Assembly (NCBI GenBank): GCA_964526565.1
Contig: CAZGMC010000094.1
Span: 1-16,695 of the forward strand
Direction of reading: 5' to 3'
Source of the DNA: CAZGMC01 sp964526565
GTDB taxonomy: Bacteria; Pseudomonadota; Alphaproteobacteria; DSM-16000; Inquilinaceae
Length of the DNA stretch: 16,695 bases
Shown here: piece by piece, positions 1-6,771 of the stretch
How the letters are laid out: every line of letters begins with the position of its first letter
Position numbering within the stretch: position 1 is the stretch's first letter
Translations under genes and position numbers: made by a program
The notes under the pieces: generated by a model
The model's database searches: none
The model's input: only the letters and a program-made list of their open reading frames with translations
Told to the model about the DNA's origin: nothing

Positions 1-92
1 ACAAGGACACCGCCGGCCCGGCCGTCAACCCGATGATCAAGATCACCAACATCGTGGCGCTGCTGCTGCTGGCCGTCCTGGCCCACGGCTAG
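1..92 (+). CDS. hppA: Membrane-bound proton-translocating pyrophosphatase, C-terminal end (partial)
   Basis: Only the last 29 codons are in the window, ending with TAG at 90-92. The residues DTAGPAVNPMIKITNIVAL followed by a leucine-rich hydrophobic stretch match the conserved last cytoplasmic loop and final transmembrane helix of the V-type H+-translocating inorganic pyrophosphatase family. That integral inner-membrane enzyme couples hydrolysis of pyrophosphate to proton pumping. The residues that separate K+-dependent from K+-independent and H+ from Na+ pumps lie outside the window, so the ion type cannot be judged. A strong terminator follows at 151-187, so this is the end of its transcript. 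Confidence 0.85.
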   Translation, partial: KDTAGPAVNPMIKITNIVALLLLAVLAHG

Positions 93-150
93 GCCCCACC
101 GCTGGCCCGCGGCGGCCGGCGCCTGGCCACAGGCGCTGCCCTTCACGAGC

Positions 151-187
151 AAGGCCCCGGATCGGCGGATCCGGGGCCTTTTTTCTT
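151..187 (+). terminator. Rho-independent terminator after hppA
   Basis: A perfect 13-bp stem (AAGGCCCCGGATC at 151-163 pairing with GATCCGGGGCCTT at 168-180) encloses a 4-base loop and runs straight into TTTTCTT on the plus strand. It lies 58 bases after the hppA stop. The minus-strand copy has no T-run after the stem, so it is best read as a plus-strand terminator. It also lies just beyond the 3' end of the convergent GH57 gene. Confidence 0.92.
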
Positions 188-244
188 CGTCCGCTGTCCG
201 GACCGGTGCCGCCCCCAGCCGGGAGCGGCGGCTCCTCGGCCGGC

Positions 245-1705
245 CTACCGGAAGTCGTACTCCAGGATGTCGTCGGCGCGGCGGCAGATCTCCTTGCCGT
301 AGTCGGTCCAGGTGCCCTGGCCCCAGTAGCGGTAGCAGCTCGTCTGCGACGTCAGCAGGTGATAGAGCGCGTTGCGGTAGCGCGGGTCGGCACTGTCGAC
401 CTTGCCGCCGCCGACGGTCTCGTGGAACCGGGCGGAGACCCGCTCCATCGGCCCCAGCACGTCGTCATAGCCGCGCACCCACGAGATGTGGTTGGTCCAG
501 CTGCCGCCCTCGACGTGGAACCGGTCGTCCTCCCGCTCCAGCGCGGCGATCGCCTCGTTGAGCCGGTCGGGTCCGTCGCCGGGCCGCACCCGCTGCCAGA
601 TGCGGTGCTGCTGCACCGGCTGCAGCGGCGGCAGGTCGGCCTCCGTGACGCCGCTGGCGAACAGGTGCTCCAGGTACTCGGTCACCGTCATCGCCGGCAC
701 GTCGCTGCCGCTGCATTCGCGGATCACATCGAAATATTTCGGCGGGAACTCGTTCATCATGACGCCGCCGTTCTCGCCATCGGCGATCTGGGTGACGAGC
801 TGCGGCACCCGACGCCCGGCCAGATCCAGGCGCGCCAGCCCCTTGGCCTCGTAACAGGGCTGCATCTGGCCGACCAGCTTGCTGTCGCTGCCCTGGGTCT
901 TGATCACCGCGATGATGCTCACCGTCTCGCCGTCGGAATTGGTGCAGGCCAGCCGGTGCGGCAGGTGCTTGTGCTCCGGCGCCCCGCCATTGTCCGGCCG
1001 CTCGACCGTGTGCTCCTGGACCAGCACCCACTGATAGCCGCAGTCGCGCAGTGTCTTGACGAAGGCGTAGGCGACATCCGGGTGGTTGGGCAGCGCCATT
1101 TCGGCCGGGGAGAAGCCGCGCACCCGCGCCAGCGCCTCCAGCCCGAACAGTGTGGCGAAATGCTGGCGCCAGGCCAGCACGTGCAGCCGGTAGTCCTGGA
1201 CCGGGGTCGACGGCGCCACGGCGTGGCCCCACGGGTTGCCCAGCCACTCCACGCAGCGCCGGTAGCGGGGATCCACCGTCACCGCCTGCAGCGCCTCGAT
1301 CACGTCGTCGCGGCCCATGGCCTGCAGGCCGTGCAGCAGCGTGCCCGAATAGTCGAGCATCACCCGCGGCTCCAGGCCCTCGGCGACGAGCTGCGGAATG
1401 AACTCGCCCATCCGCTTGTAGCACGACACGAAGACCGGCGCGTTGTGGTTGTCGCCGATCTGCGGGTTGTCCATCATGTACTTCAGGTTGCTGATGATCG
1501 CCGTGGTGCGCAGGTCGTCGCCGCCGATCGGCACCAGCGGCTGGTGCATGTGCAGGGCGACCGCGAAGGCGGCGCGGATGCGGCCGAAGTCGATGCCGCT
1601 GTCCGGCAGGAAGGCGGGGTCGGCCGTGTCGAGCCGCTCGCCGACCAGCGCCTCGGCACCGGAGATGGGGGGCAGGCCGTCGACGGGAAGGGGCAGATCG
1701 GGCAT
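245..1705 (-). CDS. Glycoside hydrolase family 57 protein (alpha-glucan acting)
   Basis: A 486-residue protein with the hallmarks of GH57, a retaining family that acts on alpha-glucans (amylase, branching, glucanotransferase). In order: HMHQP near residue 52-56 (region 1), GNPWGHAVAP near 156-165 (region 2), GFSPAEMALP near 197-206 with the candidate nucleophile E202 (region 3), ADGENGG near 308-314 with the candidate acid/base D309 (region 4), and a GSWTNHISW segment nearer the C-terminus (region 5). There is no signal peptide, so it is probably cytoplasmic. I chose the ATG at 1705 because GAGG lies upstream on the minus strand; the upstream in-frame GTG at 1744 has no such site. It follows glgA by 60 bases in the same direction, which suggests work on glycogen made by GlgA. 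The exact reaction (branching, transfer or hydrolysis) cannot be told from sequence. Confidence 0.85.
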   Translation of the reverse strand: MPDLPLPVDGLPPISGAEALVGERLDTADPAFLPDSGIDFGRIRAAFAVALHMHQPLVPIGGDDLRTTAIISNLKYMMDNPQIGDNHNAPVFVSCYKRMGEFIPQLVAEGLEPRVMLDYSGTLLHGLQAMGRDDVIEALQAVTVDPRYRRCVEWLGNPWGHAVAPSTPVQDYRLHVLAWRQHFATLFGLEALARVRGFSPAEMALPNHPDVAYAFVKTLRDCGYQWVLVQEHTVERPDNGGAPEHKHLPHRLACTNSDGETVSIIAVIKTQGSDSKLVGQMQPCYEAKGLARLDLAGRRVPQLVTQIADGENGGVMMNEFPPKYFDVIRECSGSDVPAMTVTEYLEHLFASGVTEADLPPLQPVQQHRIWQRVRPGDGPDRLNEAIAALEREDDRFHVEGGSWTNHISWVRGYDDVLGPMERVSARFHETVGGGKVDSADPRYRNALYHLLTSQTSCYRYWGQGTWTDYGKEICRRADDILEYDFR

Positions 1706-1765
1706 GTAGGGCCTCGTGCGCCTGTGTCGGGAGACGGCCGCCACCGGCGCGGACCGGCGGCCGCC

Positions 1766-3238
1766 CTATCTGTGACGGATACGGTCGTAGATGTTCAGGT
1801 AATGCCGGCCCGGAAGGTTCCAAGAATTGTCCTGCTTCATGCAGGTGATCTGCAACTTTCCGAACAGATCCGGCCGCCCATGCCACAGCCCAAACGCGCG
1901 ATCCATGGCGAACTCGATCCCGCCATAGTCGGCATGATCGAACACGAAGCCGGTGCGCTGGTCGACCGGCAGCTCGGAATGATCCCAGTCGAACACGGTA
2001 TCGACCAGGCCGCCGACCGCGCGCACCACCGGCACGGCGCCATAGCGCATGGCAATCATCTGGATCAGCCCGCACGGCTCGTACATGCTGGGCACGATGA
2101 CGATGTCGGCCGCGGCATAGATCAGGTGGGCGAGCTGCTCGTTGAAGCCGATCTCGATGTGGCAGTCGGGGCTGTCGTTCAGATAGTGCTTCAGGTGCCA
2201 GAAGTATTCGTTGGTGCCGGTCTCCGGGCTGGAGCCGAGCAGCACAAACTGCGCCCCGTTGCCGAGCGCGTGGAACAGGCCGTGGCGCACCAGGTGCGTG
2301 CCCTTTTGCACATCGAGGCGGCCGACATAGGCGACCAGCGGCCCGTCATGGTCACGCAGCCACAGCCGGTCGCGCAGTGCCTGCTTGTTGCCCTTCTTGC
2401 GCTCGATGGTCTCGGCCGAATAGTGCGTGTCGATCATCGGGTCGGTCCTGGGGTTCCAGACCTCGTAGTCGAGACCGTTGAGAATGCCGCCGAACTTGCT
2501 CTGGTGGACATGCAAAGCGTGGCCCAGGCCGTAGCCCTGGTCGGTGTGGCGCGCCTCCCAGGCATGCTGGGGCGAAACCGTCGTCACGAAGTTCGAATAG
2601 ACGATGCCGCCCTTCATCATGTTCAGGGCGAACGGGTTGTTGTCGTCCCGCAGCCGGTCGAGGTGATAGAAGTGTTCGACCCGGCCCAGCCCCGTCGCCC
2701 ACAGGACATAGTCGTTGTGCAGGCCCTGGTGGCGGAAGTTGTGGATGGTGTAGCACACGCGCTGATGCGGCATGCCGGCGTGCTGGTAAATTTCATAGAG
2801 CAGCACCGGCACCAGCCCGGTCTGCCAGTCGTGGCAGTGGATCACGTCGGGCCGCTTGTTGGACCGCAACATGAACTCCAGCGCCGCCTTGCAGAAGAAG
2901 GCAAAGCGGGTGTTGTCGTCCCAGAAGCCGTAGAACGAGCCCCGGTTGAAGAAGCCCTCCATGGCGTGCGGCTCAATGAAGAAGCACTTGCGCCCATGGA
3001 CAAAGCCGAACCAGACCGTGCAATTGATGCCGGAGTCCCCCCACGGCACCCACAGGTTCTCATAGACCGGACGCAGGTCCCAGATCTGGTCGTACCACAT
3101 GCAGTCGTACTTGGGCAGGATGATCTCGACGGCATTGCCACGGACCTCGAGGTCGCGGCTCAGCCCGTAGACGACGTCGGCCAGCCCGCCGACCTTGGCC
3201 ACCGGAGCGCACTCCGAGGCAACCATGATGATGTACAT
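1766..3238 (-). CDS. glgA: Glycogen/starch synthase (GT5 family)
   Basis: A 490-residue glycogen synthase, which transfers glucose from ADP-glucose (some relatives use UDP-glucose) to the non-reducing end of an alpha-1,4-glucan in the cytoplasm. The N-terminal nucleotide-sugar motif KVGGLADVV lies at residues 15-23. HDWQTG at 136-141 and YTIHN near 163 belong to the GT5 N-terminal domain. VAYVGRLDVQKG near 302-312 and PSMYEPCGL at 383-391 are the GT-B C-terminal donor site. The length is normal. The ATG at 3238 has AGGA about 12 bases upstream and puts the KVGG motif at the expected place. It lies between pyruvate kinase (101 bases upstream) and the GH57 gene (60 bases downstream), all in one direction, so the three may share a transcript. 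No glgC, glgB or glgP is visible in the window. Confidence 0.93.
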   Translation of the reverse strand: MYIIMVASECAPVAKVGGLADVVYGLSRDLEVRGNAVEIILPKYDCMWYDQIWDLRPVYENLWVPWGDSGINCTVWFGFVHGRKCFFIEPHAMEGFFNRGSFYGFWDDNTRFAFFCKAALEFMLRSNKRPDVIHCHDWQTGLVPVLLYEIYQHAGMPHQRVCYTIHNFRHQGLHNDYVLWATGLGRVEHFYHLDRLRDDNNPFALNMMKGGIVYSNFVTTVSPQHAWEARHTDQGYGLGHALHVHQSKFGGILNGLDYEVWNPRTDPMIDTHYSAETIERKKGNKQALRDRLWLRDHDGPLVAYVGRLDVQKGTHLVRHGLFHALGNGAQFVLLGSSPETGTNEYFWHLKHYLNDSPDCHIEIGFNEQLAHLIYAAADIVIVPSMYEPCGLIQMIAMRYGAVPVVRAVGGLVDTVFDWDHSELPVDQRTGFVFDHADYGGIEFAMDRAFGLWHGRPDLFGKLQITCMKQDNSWNLPGRHYLNIYDRIRHR

Positions 3239-3339
3239 GCCGAGGCATCCTGCACTGTGACGATGGGGCGGGCCCTAGATGCCAAGACCCGCCGGTCCTG
3301 TCCAGCGCGGTCACGCCGGCACGCAGGTGCAATGCGGCA

Positions 3340-4797
3340 TCAGCCGTCGGTTGCCAGATCGTGGACCTCGAGCCGGCCGGGGCAGCCCGGCCGGTCGGGC
3401 ACCCGCCCCTCGACCACCACGGCCAGCCCCTGCCCCAGGCCGGCGGCGCGCAGCCATTGCCGCGCCGCGTGCGGCCAGTTGCCGTGGCGGTCAATGCGCA
3501 GGGCGTGCACGCCATAGCTCAGGCACAGGCTCTGGCAGGTCGCCTCGGACGTGCTGACCGCCAGGCTCCACTGCGGCAGCTTGAACCGGCTGACGCGTCG
3601 CGCCGTGCCGCCCGCCGCCGTCGGCACGACGACGACGCCGGCGGCGATGCGCTGAACCGTGGTCGCCACATCCAGGGCCAGGACGTCGGTCACCGTCGCC
3701 TCGTCCCCGGGCGGCATCATGGCGGCCAGGTTGACCGGCGCCAGCTCGACACGGGCCTGCTCGGCTGCGGCGGCGATGCGCGCCAGCACGGCCACGGCTT
3801 CCACCGGATGCGATCCCGTCGCCGATTCCTCCGACAGCATGACCGCATCGGTGCCGTCGAGCACCGCATTGGCCACATCGGTCGCCTCGGCGCGGGTCGA
3901 GCGCGGGCTGCGGGTCATCGATTCAAGCATCTGCGTCGCCGTGATGACCGGTTTGGCGTGACGGTTGGCGGCGCGGATCAGCCGCTTCTGCAGCACGGCG
4001 ATGCCCTCGATCGGCGTCTCCACGCCCAGGTCGCCGCGCGCCACCATGATGCCGTCGGCGGCGCGGACGATGCCGTCGAAGGCGGCCACCGCGCCGGCCC
4101 GTTCGATCTTGGCGATAACGAACGGGTCGCCGCCGGCCGCCCGCGCCTCGCGCCGCACCACCTCGATGTCCCCGGCGCGCTGCACGAACGACTGGCTGAC
4201 CATGTCCAGCCCCTGCTCGATGGCGAAGCGCAGCACCTCGGCGTCGCGCCCGGTATGGACAGCGATGCCCAGCTCGATGCCGGGCAGGTTGACGCCCTTG
4301 TGCGGGGTGAGCGGACCGCCGGCCTCGACGCGGCAGCGCACGTTCGCGCCGCGCACCTCCTCGACGATCAACTGGATGAACCCGTCGGACAGGAAGACCG
4401 GGTTGCCCGGCGTCACCACCCGCGGCAGGTCGGGAAAGTTGACCGACAGCCGTTCGGTGTCGCCGATCACGTCCTCGGTGGTCAGCGTCACCGTGGCGCC
4501 GCGCTCCAGTATCACGCAGTCCTCGACCAGGCCGCCGATGCGCAGCTTCGGGCCCGGCATGTCGGCCAGGATGGCGACGCGCCGGCCGGTGGCCGCGGCC
4601 GCCGCGCGGATCATGGCGATGGTGGCGCCGTGGCTGTCGAAGTCGCCATGGGCGAAGTTCAGCCGACACACCGACATGCCGGCCCGGATCATGCTCTGCA
4701 GCGTGTCGACCGAGGCCGAGGCCGGGCCGATGGTGGCAACGATCCGCGTCTTGTGTTCGGGGAAGCCGTCCTGCGGCGGGCTTGCGGGGGCCGGCAT
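3340..4797 (-). CDS. pyk: Pyruvate kinase
   Basis: A 485-residue glycolytic enzyme converting phosphoenolpyruvate and ADP to pyruvate and ATP. Family motifs in order: TRIVATIGPAS (17-27), CRLNFAHG (44-51), GPKLRIG (82-88), KGVNLPG (167-173), IAKIE with the catalytic lysine K230, MVARGDLG (251-258), ATQMLESM, then TRAEATDVANAVLDGTDAVM and a C-terminal alpha/beta domain. The usual MLSGETA stretch reads MLSEESATG. K84 occupies the position equivalent to Glu117 of rabbit muscle enzyme; Lys there is known to give K+-independent activity. I chose the ATG at 4797 because GGAG lies 7 bases upstream; an upstream in-frame start at 4839 has no such site. Its own promoter, if it has one, would have to lie in or beside the tandem array at 4834-5080. 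Confidence 0.94.
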   Translation of the reverse strand: MPAPASPPQDGFPEHKTRIVATIGPASASVDTLQSMIRAGMSVCRLNFAHGDFDSHGATIAMIRAAAAATGRRVAILADMPGPKLRIGGLVEDCVILERGATVTLTTEDVIGDTERLSVNFPDLPRVVTPGNPVFLSDGFIQLIVEEVRGANVRCRVEAGGPLTPHKGVNLPGIELGIAVHTGRDAEVLRFAIEQGLDMVSQSFVQRAGDIEVVRREARAAGGDPFVIAKIERAGAVAAFDGIVRAADGIMVARGDLGVETPIEGIAVLQKRLIRAANRHAKPVITATQMLESMTRSPRSTRAEATDVANAVLDGTDAVMLSEESATGSHPVEAVAVLARIAAAAEQARVELAPVNLAAMMPPGDEATVTDVLALDVATTVQRIAAGVVVVPTAAGGTARRVSRFKLPQWSLAVSTSEATCQSLCLSYGVHALRIDRHGNWPHAARQWLRAAGLGQGLAVVVEGRVPDRPGCPGRLEVHDLATDG

Positions 4798-4848
4798 GGC
4801 ATCACTCCAGGTTTGAGCCGGGGGGCCGGATCGGGGCACGGTTCAGCC

Positions 4849-5080
4849 CCGGTCACTGCCCGGTCACTGCCCGGTCACTGCCCGGTCANNNNNNNNNNNN
4901 NNNNNNNNNNNNNNNNNNNNNNNNNNNNNNNNNNNNNNNNNNNNNNNNNNNNNNNNNNNNNNNNNNNNNNNNNNNNNNNNNNNNNNNNGGGCACGGTTCA
5001 GCCCCGGTCACTGCCCGGTCACTGCCCGGTCACTGCCCGGTCAGCGCCGGGTCAGCGCCGGGTCAGCGCCGGGTCAGCCA
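4849..5080. repeat. 11-bp tandem repeat array interrupted by a scaffold gap
   Basis: The 11-bp unit CCGGTCACTGC occurs three times plus a 7-base partial copy at 4849-4888. After the gap it occurs three times at 5004-5036, followed by a variant CCGGTCAGCGC and CGGGTCAGCGC/CGGGTCAGCCA units to 5080. The array drifts from a CACTG to a CAGCG form towards the tssBC-like gene, whose stop codon (5063-5065) lies inside it. Because 11 is not a multiple of 3 and each minus-strand unit contains TGA, the array puts stops in all three minus-strand frames. The true copy number is unknown because of the gap. Confidence 0.9.
4889..4988. other. Scaffold gap, 100 N, flanked by an identical 55-base overlap
   Basis: Exactly 100 N. 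The 55 bases before it (4834-4888) are identical to the 55 bases after it (4989-5043). This is the signature of two contig edges meeting at a shared 55-mer in an assembly graph, so the 100 N is a placeholder and not a measured distance. The true sequence is either a direct merge of the two copies or extra repeat units. Confidence 0.93.
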
Positions 5081-6598
5081 GCGGCCGGCCAGGGTCTCGC
5101 TCGCGGTCGACAGGGCCCGCACCGGGTGCAGCCGGACCCGGTCGCTGTCGCGCACCGACCACAGCGGCATCAGGCCGTGCTCGATCAGGCGCGCCGCGCC
5201 GCGGTCGGTCAGCAGGATCTCCGCGCACGGCTTGGCCACGCGGTCGCCATCGTCGTCATGGACGTGGACCGGCAGGCCATCGAGCTCGTTGACCGCGCCG
5301 GGGCGCATCGACCAGCCCTTCGCCGCGAACGCCTCGCCGAGCAGGCAGGCGACGGCCAGCGCCGGGTTGCCCCACAGATAGGCCTCGTGATCGTGGCGGG
5401 GCAACTCCTCGAACGCGAACGAGTCCACCGGGTCGGTGCGGGCGCCATAGGGCAGGCGCAGCAGGAAGCGCGGCAGCACCAGTCCGAGGCACGAGGCCTC
5501 CGGCGCGGCACGCAGCTCATGCCAGGCGGCGGCCGCCGTCACCTCCATGGGCTCGCGCCAGTCGTCGGGATCGGCCGCCACGCCGAAGCCGGGACAGCCG
5601 GCCAGGCGCGGCGAGGCCGCCGCGACGAACGGCGCACCGGCCGCCCGCGCCAGTCGGCCCAGGGCCCGCAGCAGCGCGGCATCGCCTGCCGTCGGTCCGA
5701 TCGTGTAGTGCCCGACCAGCAGCGCCCAGGGCTGGCCGCCCTGAACCGCGACGGTCGGCTCGACGAGCAGCCTGTAGAGCGCGCTGGCTTCGACCGTATT
5801 GCCGGCGGCGGCCAGGTCGGCGACCAGCTCCGCCTTGGTCGCGTCGACCAGGTACAGTTTCAGGTCCGGCCCCGTCTCCAGTCGGCGCACCAGCAGGTTC
5901 AGGCCGCGCCAGGCGGCCTCCACCGCCTGGAAGGCCGGGTCGTGCAGGATGGCGCGCATCTGGGCGGCGATCGCCGCATCCACGGCCGCCAGATAGTCCG
6001 CCTGGCGCGGGTGCGGCGCCGGCTCGACAAAGGGCGCAACGATCTCGGCGATCAGCGCGTCGGCCAGCGCCGCGGCCGTCGTCCGCGCCGCCGCCTGACG
6101 CCGCTCGGTCTCGTCCATCGTCGCTGCGAACAGATCGTCGGCGGTGTATCCGGGCGGCGCCTCGGGCTCCGTCTGGCCCGCCGCGACCGGCGGGACCTCG
6201 CGCTGCCCGGCCCAGGCACTGATCTCCTCGGCGACGGCATCGACCTGGGCGGGGTCGAGCAGCCGCCGGCGCATGCCGCGCAGGTGCTCGAACACGTCGA
6301 TGCGGGCGAACAGGTCATCGGGATGGAACCGGTCGAGCTCGTCGAACGGGATGGTCAGGGTGCGGCGGTGCCGGTCGCCGACCGTCAGATCGACGGCGAC
6401 GCCCAGTCGCGCCATGACCGCCTCCAGGTCGTCGCGATCGACCGGGATGACGCGGCGCCGTGCCAGTTCCCCCGGTGCCTCGCACCCGCGGCTGGCGCGA
6501 CCGCTGAAATCGCCCAGGATGGCGATGCGGAACGGCGTGTCGGCCTGCGCCGCGGCGCCGAGGTCGTCATGGCCAAAGGACCACGTGCGCTCGGGCAT
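5063..6598 (-). CDS. TssB-TssC-like type VI contractile sheath fusion protein (orphan)
   Basis: A 511-residue protein in which a TssB/VipA-like domain is followed by a TssC/VipB-like domain. Residues about 22-115 carry FRIAILGDFSGR, VIPVDRDDLEAVMARL and FDELDRFHPDDLFARI, the core pattern of the small sheath protein. After a variable linker, about 200-475 carry AILHDPAFQAVEAAWRGLN, LVGHYTIG, FVAAASPRL, LVLPRFLLRLPYG, AYLWGNPA and EILLTDRGA, the pattern of the large sheath protein. Canonical TssB (about 160) plus TssC (about 490) would give some 650 residues. Here the last about 100 residues of TssC are absent and the reading frame stops inside the 11-bp repeat array. AGGAGG lies 7 bases before the ATG at 6598. 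No other type VI gene is nearby, so its role is unknown; a structural or non-secretory job is possible. Confidence 0.8.
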   Translation of the reverse strand: MPERTWSFGHDDLGAAAQADTPFRIAILGDFSGRASRGCEAPGELARRRVIPVDRDDLEAVMARLGVAVDLTVGDRHRRTLTIPFDELDRFHPDDLFARIDVFEHLRGMRRRLLDPAQVDAVAEEISAWAGQREVPPVAAGQTEPEAPPGYTADDLFAATMDETERRQAAARTTAAALADALIAEIVAPFVEPAPHPRQADYLAAVDAAIAAQMRAILHDPAFQAVEAAWRGLNLLVRRLETGPDLKLYLVDATKAELVADLAAAGNTVEASALYRLLVEPTVAVQGGQPWALLVGHYTIGPTAGDAALLRALGRLARAAGAPFVAAASPRLAGCPGFGVAADPDDWREPMEVTAAAAWHELRAAPEASCLGLVLPRFLLRLPYGARTDPVDSFAFEELPRHDHEAYLWGNPALAVACLLGEAFAAKGWSMRPGAVNELDGLPVHVHDDDGDRVAKPCAEILLTDRGAARLIEHGLMPLWSVRDSDRVRLHPVRALSTASETLAGRWLTRR

Positions 6599-6771
6599 GA
6601 TATGGCCTCCTCACCGCTGTTCGCCTGTGCCGGCACCCACGCCGGCGACACGCCGCACCATAAACGACGGCATCGCACCGACGCCAGAGCCACCACCCTC
6701 CGGCCGTTTTCGATGAGGCCACAGTCAAGACGGCGTGAAAGCGTCACGGACCTGCGTTAACATGGCATGCC
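6599..6771. promoter_or_regulatory. Divergent intergenic region between the sheath-like gene and nadK
   Basis: This 173-base stretch separates two divergent genes and must hold both promoters, but I see no confident -35/-10 pair. It contains a short inverted repeat CGTGA-AAGCG-TCACG at about 6734-6748. At its end is a perfect 14-bp palindrome, CATGGCATGCCATG (6761-6774), which overlaps the nadK start codon. Confidence 0.4.

Noticed and set aside
3239..3339. Terminator between pyk and glgA
   Set aside because: Only a weak GC-rich stem (GGCGGG/CCCGCC) is visible and no T-run follows on the minus strand, so read-through cannot be excluded.
206..3517. Very long plus-strand open frame (over 1100 codons) opposite the GH57 and glgA genes
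   Set aside because: It is the antisense shadow of two well-supported minus-strand genes in GC-rich DNA, rich in His, Val, Arg, Ala and Gln, with no recognisable domain.
4849..5080. CRISPR-like array
   Set aside because: The units are contiguous 11-bp tandem copies with no spacers and no cas genes are nearby.
3361..5292. Plus-strand open frame spanning pyk, the repeat array and the N gap
   Set aside because: It lies opposite pyruvate kinase and stays open only because the 11-bp units have no stop on that strand and N codons are read through.
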